Of a stretch of 5,450 bases of DNA, positions 1 through 5,450 are shown one piece after another (position 1 is the first letter of the stretch; each line of letters starts with the position of its first letter). The notes under the pieces are model-generated. The model had not been told where the DNA came from. It saw nothing but the letters and a program-made list of their open reading frames with translations, and did no database searches. Source of the stretch: an uncultured Acinetobacter sp. (lineage in GTDB: Bacteria; Pseudomonadota; Gammaproteobacteria; Pseudomonadales; Moraxellaceae); assembly GCA_900771065.1 (NCBI GenBank), contig CAAGMP010000035.1, positions 1-5,450 of the forward strand. Direction: 5' to 3'. The position numbers were made by a program, and so were the translations under genes.

Positions 1-639
1 ACAACAGGTTTACCAAGTGATTTGCTAAATAATCGCCCTGATGTGCGTGCTGCGGAATATCAACTTTCAGCAGCAGGTGCCAATATTGGTGTTGCAAAAG
101 CAAGTTTGTTCCCAACCATCAGCCTAACAGGTTCAGCAGGTTTTGCTTCAAGTGAATTAAGTGATTTATTTAAATCAGGCTCATTTGTTTGGGGTATTGG
201 ACCTAGTTTGAACTTGCCAATTTTTGATTGGGGCACACGTCGTGACAACATCAAAATTTCAGAAACTGACCAACAAATTGCGTTAAGTAACTACGAAAAA
301 GCCATTCAAAGTGCTTTTAGTGAAGTTAATGATGCGCTGGCAACGCGCGCGCACATTGGTGAACGTATTGCAGCACAAAGTCGTTTAGTGGATGCAAGTG
401 AAAAAACATATAAATTATCAGATGCCCGTTTTATGACAGGAATTGATGGTTATTTAAGTGTTTTAGATGCTCAACGCTCTACTTACAGTGCACAGCAAGG
501 TTTGTTGGCGTTAAAACAAGCCAATTTGAACAATCAAATTGAATTGTACAAGGCATTAGGTGGTGGCATTAAAGCCGACACCACAACCCAACTGCAAAAA
601 GAAGCTTCTTCAGCAGAAAAATACGCTCAAAAACAGTAA
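1..639 (+). CDS. adeK: Outer-membrane efflux channel (OprM/AdeK family), C-terminal part, 5' truncated
   Basis: This is the last 212 residues of an outer-membrane factor, the TolC/OprM-type trimeric channel that joins an RND pump and its periplasmic adaptor to the cell exterior. The reading frame is open from base 1, so the gene begins outside the window; TTG at 22 is an internal codon, not a start. The first visible residues, TTGLPSDLLNNRPDVRAAEY, contain the family hallmark GLPSDLL-x-x-RPD-[VI]. A membrane-strand segment follows (FPTISLTGSAG through GPSLNLPIFDWG), then the long periplasmic helices with YEKAIQSAFSEVNDALA and a VLDAQRSTYSAQQGLL segment, ending in LYKALGGG and a polar tail. 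Full family members are about 460-490 residues, so over half is missing. The pump and adaptor genes expected upstream are not visible. The wording matches my memory of Acinetobacter AdeK best, but AdeC or another OprM homologue is possible; the family is certain, the symbol less so. Confidence 0.93.
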   Translation, partial: TTGLPSDLLNNRPDVRAAEYQLSAAGANIGVAKASLFPTISLTGSAGFASSELSDLFKSGSFVWGIGPSLNLPIFDWGTRRDNIKISETDQQIALSNYEKAIQSAFSEVNDALATRAHIGERIAAQSRLVDASEKTYKLSDARFMTGIDGYLSVLDAQRSTYSAQQGLLALKQANLNNQIELYKALGGGIKADTTTQLQKEASSAEKYAQKQ

Positions 640-643
640 AATA

Positions 644-671
644 AAAAAAGCTCACTTCGGTGAGCTTTTTT
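644..671. terminator. Bidirectional intrinsic terminator with UUCG tetraloop
   Basis: A perfect 12-bp hairpin: six A, then GCTCAC, loop TTCG (656-659), then GTGAGC and six T. The C(UUCG)G loop is among the most stable RNA tetraloops. Because the stem is flanked by A6 on one side and T6 on the other, both strands give a GC stem followed by a U tract. It lies 4 bases after the stop of the efflux channel and 11 bases after the end of baeR on the opposite strand, so it can end both convergent transcripts. Confidence 0.93.
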
Positions 672-682
672 CATACTATGCT

Positions 683-1366
683 TTATTCAGGAAATTCAAA
701 ACGATAACCCACACCATAAACCGCTTGAATCCATTCATGATTGTTACCAGTTTCTGCTGCTTCGGCTATTTTACGACGTAAATTTTTAATGTGACTATCA
801 ATAACACGGTCTGTCACATCAAAACTTTCTGGATTAATATGATCTAATAATTGCGCACGAGAATAAACATGACCAACGTGTTCTAAAAATAACTGCAATA
901 AACGAAATTCTGTTGGTGTTAAATTAAGCGTTTTTTGCTGATACCAAATACGTTGCTGATTTTTATCAATACGGAATAAATCACTGCCTTCAGGTTCTGC
1001 TTTACGTTCCAAGCGACGCAAAACCGCTTGTACTCGCGCAACCAGTTCTTTCGGGCTAAATGGCTTGCAAATATAATCATCTGCGCCCATATTTAAACCT
1101 AAAACACGGTCAATTTCTTCTGTTCGTGCTGTCATCATAATTAAAGGAATATCGGATTGTTCACGTACTTTACGGCAAATGGTTAAACCGTCCATACGTG
1201 GCAACATCAAATCCAAAATCATTAAATGCGGTTTACGCTGTAAAAAACTTTGATAAGCAGAATGTCCATCATGATAAACACTCACCTCAAAACCTGATGC
1301 TTGTAAATAGTCACGCACCAATTCTGCAAGTTCCACTTCATCTTCAACTAACATAACATGTTTCAT
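683..1366 (-). CDS. baeR: OmpR/PhoB-family response regulator BaeR
   Basis: A 227-residue DNA-binding response regulator, the cytoplasmic partner of the sensor kinase encoded immediately upstream. The receiver domain (about 1-115) has the acidic pocket E8-D9, the phospho-acceptor D52 in LDLMLPRMDG, T79 in MMTA and K101 in ICKPFSP. The winged-helix DNA-binding domain (about 128-225) contains LTPTEFRLLQLF, VTDRVIDSHIKNLRRKI and the terminal AVYGVGYRFE wing. The stretches EEIDRVLGL-x-x-GADDYICKP and TDR-x-IDSHIKNLRRK match E. coli BaeR closely, which separates it from generic OmpR-type regulators; it is slightly shorter than the 240-residue E. coli protein. The ATG shares bases with the baeS stop codon (ATGA). 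BaeR in enterobacteria controls mdtABCD, acrD and spy; in Acinetobacter baumannii BaeSR is reported to influence adeABC, adeIJK and macAB. All catalytic residues are present, so it should be functional. Confidence 0.95.
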   Translation of the reverse strand: MKHVMLVEDEVELAELVRDYLQASGFEVSVYHDGHSAYQSFLQRKPHLMILDLMLPRMDGLTICRKVREQSDIPLIMMTARTEEIDRVLGLNMGADDYICKPFSPKELVARVQAVLRRLERKAEPEGSDLFRIDKNQQRIWYQQKTLNLTPTEFRLLQLFLEHVGHVYSRAQLLDHINPESFDVTDRVIDSHIKNLRRKIAEAAETGNNHEWIQAVYGVGYRFEFPE

Positions 1367-3024
1367 GATTTATCCTTTTTTTGATTAGATTTTTTAGGGA
1401 AAGTTAATTGACAACGCAAACCACCTAAGGGTGAATGTGCAAAGGTTAACTGCCCACCTAAAGCTTGTGCAATTTTACAAGACAATGCCAAGCCTAAGCC
1501 TGTACCGCCTGTACTGCGTGTTCTTGAATCATCAACGCGATAAAAACGTTGACCTAAATGCTGTAATTGTTCATCGCTTAAACCCAATGGGCTGTCATCG
1601 AAAAATACCGTCCATTCTTGTGCGGTTTGTGTCGTATGAATGTGAATTTTTCCACCTGCTTCAGTATAACGAATACTATTACTCAACAAATTCGCAATAA
1701 TTTGCTTGAAACGGTCTAAATCTAATTCCAATTCAGTCTCTTCGCCTGTCAAACTCACCTTCAAATCGGCTTGTTCAAATTTAGCCTGAAAATATTCAAC
1801 TTCTTGTTGAATAACTGCCCACGGATTGACATTAGTTAAATAACAATTGAGTTGCATCGCTTCTGCTTGCGCCAAATCAGCTAAATCTAAAGTCAATTTT
1901 TTTAAACTCATGACTTGATTCATCATGGCATTTAAATGTTCAGGTGTCGCTTTACGAATTCCATCTTGCATTGCTTCAATTTGTGCTTGCAAAACGGCTA
2001 ATGGCGTTTTTAACTCGTGCGATGTATCGGCAACCCATTGACGGCGCGAGGTTTCGTGCTGATTTAAAATCACAGCCAACTGATTTAATTCTTGTGATAA
2101 ATCACCTAATTCATCATTTCGATTAATGCTAATTTGATATTCATAATTGCCTTTGGTCAGTTCACGCGTTCCTTTCAACAAACGCTGAATAGGTTGTTTA
2201 AAATAAGTTGCCAAAACCAAAGCCGCAATTAAGCTTAATAAAAAAGTCGCACCATAAACGAAAAACAAATAACGTTCTTGATTACTAAAAAAATTAATAC
2301 TGAGAACATCATGTTCATTTAAAGTGGGAATTAAACCCAAATAACCCACAATTTGATCATTCATTCGAATAGGACGAAATGACAATTGTTCATCTGAAGG
2401 TTCACCCACAACAAATTGAAAATTGGCATCATAAAGCGATAAACGCGAGCTTAAACCCAAACGATCTTGGGTTAAAATAATTTGCTTATGTGGTTCAGTT
2501 TGCGTGTTGTCTTCATTTGGTTTAGCACGGCGAAATAAGTTTCGATTTTCACGTAATGGAAATTTAATCCCTTCAAATGGTTGATATTCTGAAGGTAAAT
2601 TCATTTGCACTAAACGCAATTCTTCTTCATTTAACAAAGGACGAGGATACTCTGTTTTGTCCAAATCTTGTGTTTTGATCATACTGCGTTGTTCAAAATC
2701 ACTTTGTTGAATCGAAATATCGTACTGTCGTTTTAACCACCAACTCGATAAACGATCATAATCTTCAGGATCGGGTTGTCCTTCAATTTGAAAAATTTGC
2801 GCTTGAATCGCATTACCCCAATCGCCATACACCGCATACACATCAGATAAATTATTAACCAAATGATCTAATTTTTGTGTTTCCACATCGGCAACATATT
2901 TTACGAAGTTTTTTTGCATCGTAGAATGTAAAATACCTAAACTTAAGGTGGTAATCATTAAGGTGGTAAATAGCACCGTTAAAAATAACCGCAATGCAAT
3001 CGGAACTCGAAATACACTCACCAC
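1363..3024 (-). CDS. baeS: Envelope-stress sensor histidine kinase BaeS
   Basis: A 553-residue inner-membrane histidine kinase. Visible parts in order: transmembrane helix 1 (about 8-32), a large periplasmic sensor region (about 33-250), transmembrane helix 2 (about 252-274), a HAMP linker (about 272-325), a HisKA dimerisation domain with DTSHELKTPLAVL and phospho-accepting H336, and a HATPase domain with N box NLLSNSIRYT (N445, N449), G1-like DDSPLGL (476-482), F box RFYR and G2 box GGTGLGL (506-512). The region SHELKTPLAVL...EAMQDGIR and HSPLGG near the C-terminus resemble E. coli BaeS. It is about 85 residues longer than the 467-residue E. coli protein, and the excess lies before the H box, in the sensor region. 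The start is GTG: there is no in-frame ATG between it and the upstream stop at 3043-3045. The next codon (3019-3021) is also GTG and is an equally possible start. The gene overlaps baeR by 4 bases in one operon. Confidence 0.93.
   Translation of the reverse strand: MVSVFRVPIALRLFLTVLFTTLMITTLSLGILHSTMQKNFVKYVADVETQKLDHLVNNLSDVYAVYGDWGNAIQAQIFQIEGQPDPEDYDRLSSWWLKRQYDISIQQSDFEQRSMIKTQDLDKTEYPRPLLNEEELRLVQMNLPSEYQPFEGIKFPLRENRNLFRRAKPNEDNTQTEPHKQIILTQDRLGLSSRLSLYDANFQFVVGEPSDEQLSFRPIRMNDQIVGYLGLIPTLNEHDVLSINFFSNQERYLFFVYGATFLLSLIAALVLATYFKQPIQRLLKGTRELTKGNYEYQISINRNDELGDLSQELNQLAVILNQHETSRRQWVADTSHELKTPLAVLQAQIEAMQDGIRKATPEHLNAMMNQVMSLKKLTLDLADLAQAEAMQLNCYLTNVNPWAVIQQEVEYFQAKFEQADLKVSLTGEETELELDLDRFKQIIANLLSNSIRYTEAGGKIHIHTTQTAQEWTVFFDDSPLGLSDEQLQHLGQRFYRVDDSRTRSTGGTGLGLALSCKIAQALGGQLTFAHSPLGGLRCQLTFPKKSNQKKDKS
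1373..1377 (-). promoter_or_regulatory. Ribosome binding site of baeR inside baeS
   Basis: On the minus strand AAGGA lies 6 bases before the baeR ATG, within the last codons of baeS. It fixes the baeR start at the ATGA overlap and supports coupled translation of kinase and regulator. Confidence 0.7.
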
Positions 3025-3052
3025 AACTGCTCTATCATTTGATCATCCGCTC

Positions 3053-3058
3053 ATTGTA
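3053..3058 (-). promoter_or_regulatory. Possible -10 element of baeS
   Basis: On the minus strand TACAAT matches the sigma-70 -10 consensus at five of six positions and would start transcription near 3046, leaving a leader of about 20 bases before the GTG. The matching -35 position is poor, overlapping a T-rich tract, which would suit a promoter that depends on an activator. This is a by-eye call from a short hexamer. Confidence 0.35.
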
Positions 3059-3075
3059 ACGAACATCTTGCAAAA

Positions 3076-3093
3076 AAACTCTCCATTGTTCCT
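3076..3093. promoter_or_regulatory. BaeR-box-like element
   Basis: Read on +, bases 3080-3090 are TCTCCATTGTT. The E. coli BaeR box, as I recall it, is TTTTTCTCCATDATTGGC; the core from TCTCCAT to ATT matches at 10 of 11 positions, while the 5' T run and the 3' GGC do not match. The element lies between the divergent baeS and lipoprotein starts, roughly 35-45 bases upstream of the proposed baeS transcription start, where an OmpR-family activator commonly binds. Whether BaeR of this organism uses the E. coli motif is not known to me. Confidence 0.35.
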
Positions 3094-3102
3094 TCATTTT
3101 TG

Positions 3103-3118
3103 TTGACTAATCTTGACT
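3103..3118 (+). promoter_or_regulatory. TTGACT direct repeat with 10-bp phasing
   Basis: TTGACT occurs twice (3103-3108 and 3113-3118) separated by AATC, so the two copies are 10 bases apart, one helical turn. OmpR/PhoB-family regulators bind as head-to-tail dimers to direct half-sites with about this spacing. TTGACT also resembles a sigma-70 -35 hexamer, but I see no convincing -10 at the right distance before the lipoprotein start. It may be an operator, a -35 element, or chance. Confidence 0.3.
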
Positions 3119-3134
3119 TGGAAGAAACGCAATT

Positions 3135-3140
3135 AAGGAG
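3135..3140 (+). promoter_or_regulatory. Strong ribosome binding site deciding the lipoprotein TTG start
   Basis: AAGGAG lies 7 bases before TTG at 3148. An upstream in-frame TTG at 3100 would add 16 acidic and polar residues ahead of the signal peptide and has no such site. The 3148 start gives a normal lipoprotein signal sequence. Confidence 0.8.
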
Positions 3141-3147
3141 TAACAAT

Positions 3148-3642
3148 TTGATTACTAAAAATATAAAAATCGCTGCAATAGGTACTGTTTTTGTAGGTTT
3201 AGCAAGTGTATTAAGTGCTTGTCAATCAACATCAGCAGATCAACGCAATGACACCCACAAAATGCATCATAAAGGCGATCAACGTGATGGTCGTTCACAT
3301 GACAAACAAGACAAAAAATATCCTATGCAGCAAATGCAAAATGTTTGTCAAAATCAAAGTGTAGGTGCTCAAGTGGAAATGCAAATGGGCAAACGAACTC
3401 AAGCAGGAACGTGCCAAGTTATGTTTATGCCCAACCGTGATGACATGAAATCGATGATGGAGATGTGGAAAAAAGACGAGACATCGCGTAGTGATAAAAA
3501 ATCGAATATGCAACAAATACGACAAAGTATACAAAATGCCTGTCAAGGTCAAAAAACAGGCTCAAATATACAAGTTAAAATCAATGGACAAACTATTGAC
3601 GGCAAATGTGAAATTGTTTTTCAGCCCAATAAAATGCAATAA
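3148..3642 (+). CDS. Small methionine-rich lipoprotein with two paired-cysteine modules, unknown function
   Basis: A 164-residue predicted outer-membrane lipoprotein of a family I do not recognise. The signal peptide has a lysine-bearing n-region (MITKNIK), a hydrophobic core and the lipobox LSAC, so lipidation would be at C25; residue +2 is Gln, not Asp, which favours sorting to the outer membrane. Residues 26-58 are highly charged and His-containing, probably disordered. Two copies of a 33-residue module follow, at 64-96 and 129-161, aligned without gaps with 12 identical positions; each has Cys pairs spaced 22 apart (C67/C89 and C132/C154), a central Gly and a terminal F-x-PN. The linker between them is charged and Met-rich (DDMKSMMEMW). 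The mature part has 13 Met and four module cysteines, which would probably form two disulfides in the periplasm. It is divergent from baeS across a 123-base region, so co-regulation by BaeR is plausible but inferred. The start is TTG, chosen for its Shine-Dalgarno and signal peptide. Confidence 0.85.
   Translation: MITKNIKIAAIGTVFVGLASVLSACQSTSADQRNDTHKMHHKGDQRDGRSHDKQDKKYPMQQMQNVCQNQSVGAQVEMQMGKRTQAGTCQVMFMPNRDDMKSMMEMWKKDETSRSDKKSNMQQIRQSIQNACQGQKTGSNIQVKINGQTIDGKCEIVFQPNKMQ
3337..3630 (+). repeat. Internal protein-level duplication in the lipoprotein (two 33-residue modules)
   Basis: Module 1 is encoded by 3337-3435 and module 2 by 3532-3630. Shared positions are QN-x-CQ-x-Q-x-x-G near the start, T then G-x-C in the second half, and F-x-PN at the end. 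The similarity is clear in protein and weak in DNA, so the duplication looks old rather than recent. Confidence 0.8.
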
Positions 3643-3647
3643 AACTC

Positions 3648-3670
3648 AAGCAGCTTAGGCTGCTTTTTTT
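3648..3670 (+). terminator. Intrinsic terminator of the lipoprotein gene
   Basis: A 7-bp stem AAGCAGC / GCTGCTT with loop TTAG (3655-3658), running into seven T (3664-3670), beginning 5 bases after the lipoprotein stop codon. The opposite strand lacks a comparable T tract, so it acts mainly on + transcripts and separates this gene from the acyl-CoA dehydrogenase. Confidence 0.88.
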
Positions 3671-3699
3671 ATCTATTCATCACACAAATCAACTCTTTT

Positions 3700-3713
3700 T
3701 GACTTATCAGTCA
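3700..3713. promoter_or_regulatory. Small dyad upstream of the acyl-CoA dehydrogenase
   Basis: TGACT (3700-3704) and AGTCA (3709-3713) form an inverted repeat around TATC, in the 146-base gap before the dehydrogenase. A dyad of this size could be an operator for a TetR- or GntR-type regulator, which often control acyl-CoA genes, but half-sites of five bases also arise by chance. The rest of the gap shows only weak promoter-like hexamers: TTGTCA at 3736-3741 without a good -10, and CATAAT at 3771-3776 without a good -35. Confidence 0.25.
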
Positions 3714-3816
3714 CACACAAAATGCAGCAAAATGCTTGTCACCTTGCCTAAGATATAGCACGATTAATCCCATAATTTATCCTAAAAATCAAAACCATAT
3801 TCAAGGAGATCAATCC

Positions 3817-5429
3817 ATGCCACAATATAAAGCTCCTCTACGTGACATGCAGTTTGTTTTACACGAAGTTCTCAATGCAGAGCAACATTATGCAAAATTA
3901 CCTGCATTTAAAGATAGCGTTTCTCGTGAGTTGGTCGATCAATATTTAGAGGCTGCGGCTGATTTTTGTGAAAAAGAATTGTCACCGTTAAACCAAGTAG
4001 GTGACCGTGAAGGCTGCCATTTAAAAGATGGAGTCGTCACAACACCAACAGGTTTTAAAGAAGCTTATCAAAAATACGTCGAATTGGGTTTTCCTTCTTT
4101 AGCCGCTGAGGAAGCTTATGGCGGTCAAGCTCTACCCGACTCTTTAGCCAATGTCATTTCCGAAATGGTCGGTACAGCAAACTGGGCTTGGGGCATGTAT
4201 TCAGGATTGTCGCATGGTGCAGTACGCACTTTAGAGCATCATGGTTCAGACCTACAAAAACAAACTTATTTACCTAACTTAGTTTCTGGTCAATGGACTG
4301 GAACCATGTGTTTAACTGAATCTCAAGCTGGATCAGATTTAGGTATTATTCGAACCAAAGCCGAACCAAATGCAGACGGTAGTTATGCCATTACAGGTGA
4401 AAAAATCTTTATTTCCGCTGGTGAGCATGACATGGCGGAAAATATTGTCCATATTGTTTTAGCACGTTTACCAAACGCACCTAAAGGAACAAAAGGAATT
4501 TCGCTTTTCATTGTGCCGAAATTTTTAGTCAATGAAAATGGCGAACTTGGCGAACGTAATGCCGTACATTGTGGTGCAATTGAACATAAAATGGGAATTC
4601 ACGGCAACGCCACTTGTGTGTTGAATTTTGATGGTGCAACAGGCTATCTAATTGGACCAGAAAATCGTGGTTTAAATTGCATGTTTACCTTTATGAACAC
4701 CGCACGTATTGGTACTGCTGTACAAGGTGTTTCAGCTTCAGAAGCTGCTTTTCAAGGTGCTTTAGCATATGCCAAAGACCGTTTAGCAATGCGTTCTTTA
4801 TCTGGAGCAAAAGCGCCTGACAAAGAAGCAGACCCAATTATTGTTCATCCTGCGGTACGCAATATGCTACTCACGCAAAAAGCATTTGCTGAAGGTGGAC
4901 GTGCATTAGTTTATTTATTGTCTCAATATGGTGATATTGTCGAAAAAACTGATAATGAGGCTGAGCGCCAAGCTGCGGACAATATTTTGTCTTTATTAAC
5001 GCCTGTAGCCAAAGCCTTTTTAACAGAAACAGGGGCAGAGTCGGCAAAACATGGCGTACAAGTTTTTGGTGGTCATGGTTTTATCACCGAACATGGTATG
5101 GAGCAAATTGTCCGTGACACACGAATTTCATGTTTATACGAAGGGACAACCGAAATTCAAGCACTCGATTTGATTGGTCGTAAAGTATTAGGCAGTAAAG
5201 GTAAAATGTTGCAAGATTTTGCTAAAATCATTTATGCCTTTATTGAAGAACATAAAGATCAAGCTGAAATGCAAGAATTCATTGCGCCATTGGTCAATTA
5301 TGGTCAAAAGTGGAATGATTTAACAACGCACATTGCTGAGTTAGCTCAAAAAAATCCTGAAGAAGTCGGTGCAGCAGCAGTCGATTATTTATATGTTTCA
5401 GGCTACATTACTTTGGCGTATTTATGGGC
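3817..5429 (+). CDS. Acyl-CoA dehydrogenase, DmdC-like family with extended C-terminus, 3' truncated
   Basis: A flavoprotein oxidising an acyl-CoA thioester to the 2,3-enoyl-CoA, in the cytoplasm, passing electrons to an electron-transfer flavoprotein. About 537 native codons are present of a usual 590-600. In order: a short family-specific N-terminal extension (1 to about 34, MPQYKAPLRDMQFVLHEVL), the alpha-helical N-terminal domain (about 40-158), the beta middle domain with FAD-contacting MCLTESQAGSD (164-174) and ITGEKIFISAGEHD, the C-terminal helical domain with GGHGFITEHGMEQIVRDTRI (418-437) and YEGTTEIQ, where E442 aligns with the catalytic glutamate of medium-chain acyl-CoA dehydrogenase, and the start of the extra C-terminal domain of this large subfamily. 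AAGGAG (3803-3808) lies 8 bases before the ATG. The frame has no stop before the contig end and runs on into adapter bases. Databases often label this family 3-methylmercaptopropionyl-CoA dehydrogenase (DmdC), but the substrate cannot be read from sequence; ordinary fatty acyl-CoA is at least as likely. Confidence 0.95.
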
Positions 5430-5450
5430 AGATCGGAAGAGCACACGTCT
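5430..5450 (+). other. Illumina TruSeq adapter sequence (assembly artefact)
   Basis: The final 21 bases read AGATCGGAAGAGC followed by ACACGTCT, identical to the start of the standard TruSeq read-1 adapter. They are not genomic. In the dehydrogenase frame they would encode the spurious residues DRKSTR after W537-A538. The first A (5430) could be native or adapter, since the junction base is ambiguous. Confidence 0.97.

Noticed and set aside
1..30. Adapter or vector sequence at the left contig end
   Set aside because: The first bases translate in frame into the conserved TTGLPSDLL motif of the outer-membrane factor, so they are native.
60..254. Minus-strand open frame of 64 codons inside the efflux channel gene
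   Set aside because: It lies wholly opposite a clear OMF coding region, has no ribosome binding site worth noting and no recognisable protein features.
560..781. Plus-strand open frame of 73 codons spanning the channel gene end and the terminator
   Set aside because: It is out of frame with the channel gene, crosses the intrinsic terminator and overlaps the end of baeR on the other strand.
1431..1700. Plus-strand open frame of 89 codons opposite baeS
   Set aside because: It is the antisense of the conserved kinase ATP-binding domain, with no domain or start signal of its own.
1944..2126. Plus-strand open frame of 60 codons opposite baeS
   Set aside because: It is the antisense of the HisKA/HAMP region, with composition typical of a shadow frame.
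3100..3147. Sixteen-residue N-terminal extension of the lipoprotein from TTG 3100
   Set aside because: It would place acidic and polar residues before the signal peptide, lacks a ribosome binding site and covers the probable operator repeat.
3295..3552. Minus-strand open frame of 85 codons opposite the lipoprotein
   Set aside because: The apparent hydrophobic, His-rich protein is the complement of the Met/Gln/Lys-rich lipoprotein; the lipoprotein has a Shine-Dalgarno, lipobox and internal repeats, and this frame has none of these.
3736..3776. Sigma-70 promoter for the acyl-CoA dehydrogenase (TTGTCA or CATAAT)
   Set aside because: Each hexamer is good alone, but neither has a partner at 16-18 bases, and together they are too far apart; no promoter can be assigned with confidence.

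Overview
The window is an AT-rich piece of a gamma-proteobacterial chromosome, most likely Acinetobacter or a close Moraxellaceae relative. The evidence is protein content recognised by eye: an AdeK-like efflux outer-membrane channel, a BaeS/BaeR two-component pair, and a DmdC-type acyl-CoA dehydrogenase beginning MPQYKAPLRD. The sequence looks like a complete short contig of a draft assembly. It starts inside one gene, and its last 21 bases are exactly an Illumina TruSeq adapter, not genome.

Layout from left to right: (1) the C-terminal part of an OprM/AdeK-family outer-membrane factor on + (1-639); (2) a perfect hairpin with a UUCG loop (644-671) that can terminate transcription in both directions; (3) baeR (683-1366) and baeS (1363-3024) on -, transcribed as baeS then baeR and overlapping by 4 bases; (4) a divergent control region of about 120 bases (3025-3147) with a BaeR-box-like element, a 10-bp-phased TTGACT direct repeat and a good Shine-Dalgarno; (5) a small lipoprotein on + (3148-3642), TTG start, unrecognised family, carrying two copies of a 33-residue module with paired cysteines, followed by an intrinsic terminator; (6) a 146-base gap with a small dyad; (7) the first ~537 codons of an acyl-CoA dehydrogenase on + (3817-5429), cut off by the contig end and adapter.

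Functionally, the left two thirds is an envelope-stress and efflux neighbourhood. BaeS would sense envelope damage or toxic compounds and phosphorylate BaeR. In Acinetobacter, BaeR is known to influence RND efflux pumps, whose outer-membrane channel is the type of protein encoded next door. The divergent lipoprotein sits where an envelope-stress accessory gene would be expected (compare cpxP beside cpxRA, or spy as a BaeR target in E. coli), so it is a candidate BaeR target; this is inference. The acyl-CoA dehydrogenase is a separate transcription unit for fatty-acid or related acyl-CoA oxidation and has no evident link to the stress genes.

No RNA genes, insertion sequences, CRISPR arrays or phage genes were seen. 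The best candidate for something undescribed is the duplicated-module, methionine-rich lipoprotein with its divergent regulatory region.
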